DNA of 64,000 nucleotides from Whalleya microplaca (taxonomy: Eukaryota; Ascomycota; Sordariomycetes; Xylariales; Xylariaceae), in the NCBI GenBank assembly GCA_022497155.1, contig MU385713.1, forward strand, positions 1,240,001 to 1,304,000. The letters run 5' to 3'. Shown here one piece after another: positions 59,387-64,000 of this stretch. Position numbers and translations under genes: made by a program. The notes beneath the pieces are model-generated. The model was not told the DNA's origin. It was given only the letters and a program-made list of their open reading frames with translations, and did no database searches. The first letter of the stretch is position 1, and the number at the start of each line of letters is the position of its first letter.

Positions 59387-62300
59387 ATGGACGACTCTTC
59401 GGCGCCGCTTGCGGACTACTTCTGGATTGCCGGTGTTGAGTCCATATCCTACCAAGACCTGCCGCTCCCTCCCTCTGCCGGCCAGGTAGAGGATACGATC
59501 AACGAAGATGGCGAGCCCGAGCCCGACGACCCAGCAGCCGCGTCTCCTGCCAGCAAGACCTACGCTCGACACTCGCGCCAAAACTCAAATAACAGACTCT
59601 CGAAGGCGTCCTTCACTAATTCAATACACACCCTAGAAGAGATGGACGGGAATACTAGGAGTAACAGAAGTAGCGCCACAATCAGACCGAACCCACACCC
59701 TGGTGCCGCTGGTCCAGAAGGTCTACTTCTCGAGAACTTCGACTTCGATAAGGCCCTGGTCAAGTTTGCTGCCGAGAGGGAGAACTTCTTAGATGATCTC
59801 AGCTTCTCAGCTGGTGCCAAAACGCAGTCTCGGCCACCAATGGTAAACCCACGTGCAGAGAGGATCAAAGCTGATGAAGTCCAAAGTGGAAGATTGAGTC
59901 CGTTGAAGGGTATCAGGGGTAGTATCCGTGGTAGCATAAGACGGAAGATCAGCTTCAGGGACATGAACAGCGTGCGAAAGCAGCCATCAACTCCGAGACC
60001 TGGTATGGCCCCCTTCCACGATCTGGGCACGGGGTCTTCTTCTTCAGACGATCTTGTACCAGGACTGCCTGCAGAACTCTTCGAACACAATTGCTAGAAA
60101 CAACCTGCGTTCTGTACTGACTTCTGCAAAATAGCTTCAGTTCGGACGGCCAAGAGACTGAGTAGCTACAACTCGGTTATCCCTCCTCCCGAACCTCTCA
60201 ATCTTGATCCTGACATGCACCCCCTGAAACGCCGTTTTGAGCCCGACCTGCTAGACCGATATCCTCCGAAAGATGCGACGGAAGATCTGGCTAAGAGGGG
60301 GCGATTTCCCGACTACGTGCCCATGTTTGCCTTCCCCAATGACATCCAGATTGTCTCATCGGATGAAAGACCGAGATCCACATGGCACGGCTTTACAATG
60401 ACATCGGACGACAACTCTAAGATATACGGCGTTACCGTTATCGTATGGACAGCACTTACAAATGATGTAGCGGAGGATATTGAGAGACGATGCGAACAAT
60501 GGAGACAGCGACATATGACTGAGGAGGAACGTGAGCTTGCCGGCAGCCTTGGAACACGGCTAGCCGCGGAACGCGCTCATCTATCGCAATTGCTCGCCAA
60601 GCTCCCCGCGATACCCTCGGGGTCTGCCGCCCGAGACAAGCTCGACGACCAGATCAGCTCAGTGGAGGAGAAGATTAGCCTTATGACGGAGATGCTACGA
60701 CCCTTGAGACACGGTGCGGCGTCGAAGATCGATGGCTTGACGGCCGGTGAGAGTGGACTCTGGACGCCGCGAGCCTACGGCATACTTGGTAGAGACGCCA
60801 CCAGAGTGGGTTTCTGGAAAGATTGGCTTCGAGCTGTCATTGTGCCAATGACGGATGGAGGTATTCTACGCGTGCCTGCAAGCTCGCCAAGGGTTGGTCG
60901 CTGGCAGCCATTAGAACGATATGTGGTCAATCTATGCACGGAGGCGTTCAGTCCTCTGAGCTCTAAGACTCAGGTCGAAATTGGAGTGCGAGAGTTGCGT
61001 CTATACGCCCGAACAGAAGCCGCCAATGAGCTACCCGGATCACGTAACATAGACCTCTACGCATTCTTCCGATCGTTATCTCTTGAGAATGTCGTTACTC
61101 TGTTCGAATACGCGATGTCTGAGTCTCGAATCATCTTCCTCTCTTCTCACACGGCGATGCTTCACCTCGCTTCTCATGCTCTGCAAAGTCTACTATATCC
61201 ATTGGCCTGGGCAAGCATCTTCATCCCCGTCCTGCCCGCGCGATTACTATCAGCCCTTGATGCACCTTGTCCTTACATTGTCGGTATCGAACGAAGATAC
61301 GACAACATTGAGCTACCAGAGGACGACTACGTCCTAGTTGATTTAGACAAGGATACTATTGATTCAACCACCCAGCCAGTCCGTCTCCCCAAGCAACATC
61401 GCCGGAAGCTCATGTCGCTGTTGCAGCTCGCAGCTCCGCATGCTCTGCGCTATGGTGTGCCAACGGGACCGCCACCCTATGCTATCGAGTCTTTCCCTTA
61501 TGACGCTTTCTCTGCCGAGCACAGCCCTCTGTTCCACGAGAAAGCTTTCCCAAGCACTCTAGCTAGATGGGTTTCCCAAAATTCGTCGTCTTTTGGGGAA
61601 CATGATCCGACAGAAGCGTCGAGAACACCAGTCTTCAACGCGTTTTTGGACGCACGGCCTGGATCATCGGAACGGCCGACCACTAGTAAATCAAGCAAAA
61701 CCAGCCCCCCATCATCAGTGTCACCTATCTCTATAAACTTTCCACCCATGCCGACGACGCCCATTTCGAGGAGCGACTCGGGATTCGCGCTGTCAGCCAC
61801 GTTGCGGGAAAAGAGATCTGGCCATTTCGAAAGGGGTCGACGCAGCTCCTCGTTTGGCCAAGGCCCCATTCACCACCGGACCAACGGGCCCTTTTTGAAT
61901 GGGCACCAGGCCAACATGTCCATTTCGGCCATTTCGATCGACTCGCAGTCATCGTTCGGTGGCTATGCTCCGTCGACTTACGCTCAGTCTACTCTTGCCG
62001 CATCAACGGTCATGCCTAACATGCTTGTCCAGCCCGTGGAAAACACCGAGACTACCGTGTGGGTCGAAGGGCATTGCTTCAACTTCTGCCTGAATGACAC
62101 TACCTCGATCTGCGTTATATGTGACGAGCGAGCTGAAGGTGACGGGTGTTACAAGTGCTCTGGTTGCGCAGCAGTTTCACATGGACGGTGTCTCGGTTGT
62201 GTCTCACTCGTCTGTCCAGTGGCTTTCAATGCTGACAAGGTACGAGCCGCTTTTGTACGTTGTTTTGCAAGTCTGCTCTACACGTACCGAAAACACTTGG

Positions 62301-62929
62301 GCCGACCTTCGAGAGAGCAAAAAAGCCACGGTCAGATCTATGCATTTGACATGAATGGGTTCATTAAGAGCTTGCCGTACGATCAACAGGAATATGCCTC
62401 AATGATGAAGGAGACGCAAGGTGCGTTTTTATGTATGCCTCTATATATATTACTTGCTAACTTCAATCTAGCTTTTAACGAATTTATTTATGAACGCGAG
62501 ACGCGACCAGCGTCCAGCCCGCAAGTTCGCTTATTTGACGAGATCCTTATTGCGAAGAAGGCTCGGGGAAGCCGTGGATTGTCTTCTGGGTTGTCCCGTC
62601 TTTCAACAATAAGGGCATCTCATGGGGTCTCGAGTTCTATTCCTGGACTTCAGATCCCGGGATCACGGCACGGCAGACTACCGTCGTATCTGACCGATAC
62701 ATCGGATCATATTTGGCGGACTGCCAGCGTGCCCGTACCGAATGCAAAGTTCCCCGGCGAGTACCGGACGGTAACAACGAGGATGCCAGCTAAGCTGGAT
62801 CCTTCGCTAATGAAGGAACCCCGTGCTATACACGGCGTGCCGCGCCCCGAGCAACGCAAAAAGGGAGTCATGCGGAAGCAGGTTCCTAGCATGATCGCCA
62901 CTCCCGCGTCTCCCGTTTCTCCGAGGTGA
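59387..62929 (+). CDS. DENN-domain protein with embedded C1 zinc finger
   Basis: 1119-residue tripartite DENN protein; this class usually acts as a guanine-exchange factor for Rab GTPases in membrane traffic. Exons: 59387-60002, 60135-62420, 62472-62929. Start: MDDSSAPLADYFWIAGVES. A Ser-rich N-terminus leads to uDENN (about 230-330, RFPDYVPMFAFPNDI, WHGFTMTSDD) and cDENN (about 410-600, RVPASSPRVGRWQPLERYVV, VTLFEYAMSESRIIFLSSHT, PYIVGIERRYDN). A Ser/Pro linker is followed by a C1-type finger (852-898) fitting H-x12-C-x2-C-x11-C-x2-C-x4-H-x2-C-x7-C. Then dDENN (from about 920, FVRCFASLLYTYRKHL and MMKETQAFNEFIYERE). The last intron is 51 bp with no stop, so unspliced RNA would insert 17 residues in dDENN. 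The first intron (132 bp) joins STPRP to ASVRTAKRLSSYNSV. Confidence 0.9.
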
Positions 62930-64000
62930 TAAACCCACCGGCTTGGGCAATACCGATTATTCTACATCATAATGGGACAACAACAACAAACATCTTAACT
63001 TGAGATTGTAAAATTAATAGGGTCGGGAGTGGCCGGGATCATACCCTATCGTGTACTATATCCTGAAAAAGAAGAGAGGAGACGTTTTTAACGAAAGATG
63101 CACACAACAAGAAGAAAGAAAAACATAACCAGAATCTCGCTTAAATCTGAAGGTCGCCCAACCAAAACATGCCGATAGAGTCCGCAGTTGGCGTCTGGAT
63201 GGGACGATTCGATGCATCTACGAAGATGGAGGGAGTAACAACAACATTTGCTAAGCCTTCTTCTCATCGACCCAACGATGAGAAGAAGGAGATCGAGAAG
63301 AGTGTGTGACAGAAAAGTCAGGAGAGAGAGAGAGAGATAGAGTAGCAGCAAAGGTGGTGGGTGGTGAACTTGAATATGCAGTTGTTGGCACTTGTGCAGA
63401 AAGATGATGTTGATGATGGGGGTTATAATAAATCCGTTGCACACACACACACACTACACTCAAGCATTTAGACAACCGCGAATCGAAATCGAAATCGAAA
63501 TCGAATCGAGAGACGAGATGAAAATTTGCATAGCACACTGCATCAAGCGAAGATTTTTTCTCATTTTCATCCCATTTCAAAGATATGCCATATAAGTGAA
63601 GCGTGACCTTGAACTTGAACTGTTTTTCTTGAATTGGTTTCCTCGTCGCTCCGCTTTCCTGCCTGCGGACTAACTGGGTATGGGTATACTCTAGATGCTG
63701 CTGCTTCTAGCCTTCGTTGCTGCTTCGTTGTTGATGAGACAGTCTATCGTTCTTTGGTTGGTGTCCCCTGATTCTGTGCTCGTTTGTCCATGCCGACTTT
63801 TGATGATGGTGGTGATGATGATGATAATGGTGATGATGATATTTTGCCCGAAATAAGTAATGTATGAGAGCCCCGCCGTCGTCACAAAACGCAAATAACT
63901 TTGGTGCTCCCTGATTCTGTGCTTGTGCCCATGCCGAACTTTTGATATGATGTTTGCCCGAAATAACTAACGTATGAGAGCCGTTGTCGTCACAAAACCC
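62930..64000. other. downstream intergenic region
   Basis: 3' UTR of the DENN gene and further non-coding DNA with simple repeats: (CA)n at about 63438-63453, GAAATC period-6 repeat at 63481-63508 and TGATGA repeats at 63800-63840. The frames on both strands follow from these repeats. Confidence 0.5.
63760..64000. repeat. imperfect direct repeat of about 100-130 bp
   Basis: 63760-63891 and 63903-64000 share the same order of blocks: CCCTGATTCTGTGCT, CCATGCCGA then CTTTTGAT, TTTGCCCGAAATAA, GTATGAGAGCC and CGTCACAAAAC. The first copy is longer because of a TGATGA expansion. The second copy reaches the end of the window, so more copies may follow. Confidence 0.85.

Noticed and set aside
59560..60090. 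176-codon minus-strand frame
   Set aside because: Antisense of the Ser-rich N-terminal exon of the DENN protein.

Overview
This window is nuclear DNA from a filamentous ascomycete fungus (Pezizomycotina). Most genes carry short introns (about 45-185 bp) with GT..AG ends and CTAAC/CTGAC-like branch points. The products include an Sfl1-type heat-shock-factor-like regulator, a fungal rhodopsin-domain (Pth11-like) membrane protein and a secreted GH15 glucoamylase. Intergenic DNA is rich in TAGGTA/CCTAGG words. The class cannot be fixed from the sequence alone. I joined exons by eye from splice signals, reading frame and family resemblance; no transcript data were used.

Layout. 1-11450 is a gene desert with one strongly AT-rich block (2410-2870). 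11451-18854 holds an Sfl1/Mga1-type HSF regulator, a small charged nuclear-type protein, succinyl-CoA ligase beta and a small membrane protein. 18855-21700 is sparse, with tandem repeats and a tRNA-like relic. 21724-27221 holds a small novel ORF, fructosamine/ketosamine-3-kinase, nicotinamide riboside kinase and a glucoamylase without a starch-binding domain. 27306-30094 is intergenic and contains a 499-bp MITE-like element with perfect 74-bp terminal inverted repeats. 30095-33402 holds the SART1/Snu66 splicing factor and an orphan gene. 33544-41939 is a looser, accessory-looking stretch with the rhodopsin-domain protein, a 71-residue membrane peptide and an unusual 705-residue Arf-like GTPase. 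42169-53117 is gene-dense: a DUF3712 vacuolar-type protein, ornithine carbamoyltransferase, the acetolactate synthase regulatory subunit, a two-KH RNA-binding protein and a TRAPPC13-like protein. 53118-59386 is a second desert with a 10-N assembly gap inside poly-C/poly-G, a 52-bp palindrome and several minisatellites. 59387-62929 encodes a DENN-domain protein with an embedded C1 zinc finger.

How the genes relate. Most are independent housekeeping genes. The two mitochondrial amino-acid genes (argB-like and ILV6) each have a TGA(C/G)TCA element of the Gcn4/CpcA/CPC1 type within about 225 bp of the start codon, consistent with general amino-acid control.

The most unusual protein is the Arf-like GTPase at 39474-41939. 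Its switch-II catalytic glutamine is replaced by cysteine, and its long C-terminal tail contains three copies of an FW...PDLRPLP unit with 64, 64 and 62 residues between the anchors. No complete new multi-gene system (defence island, biosynthetic cluster or CRISPR) is visible.
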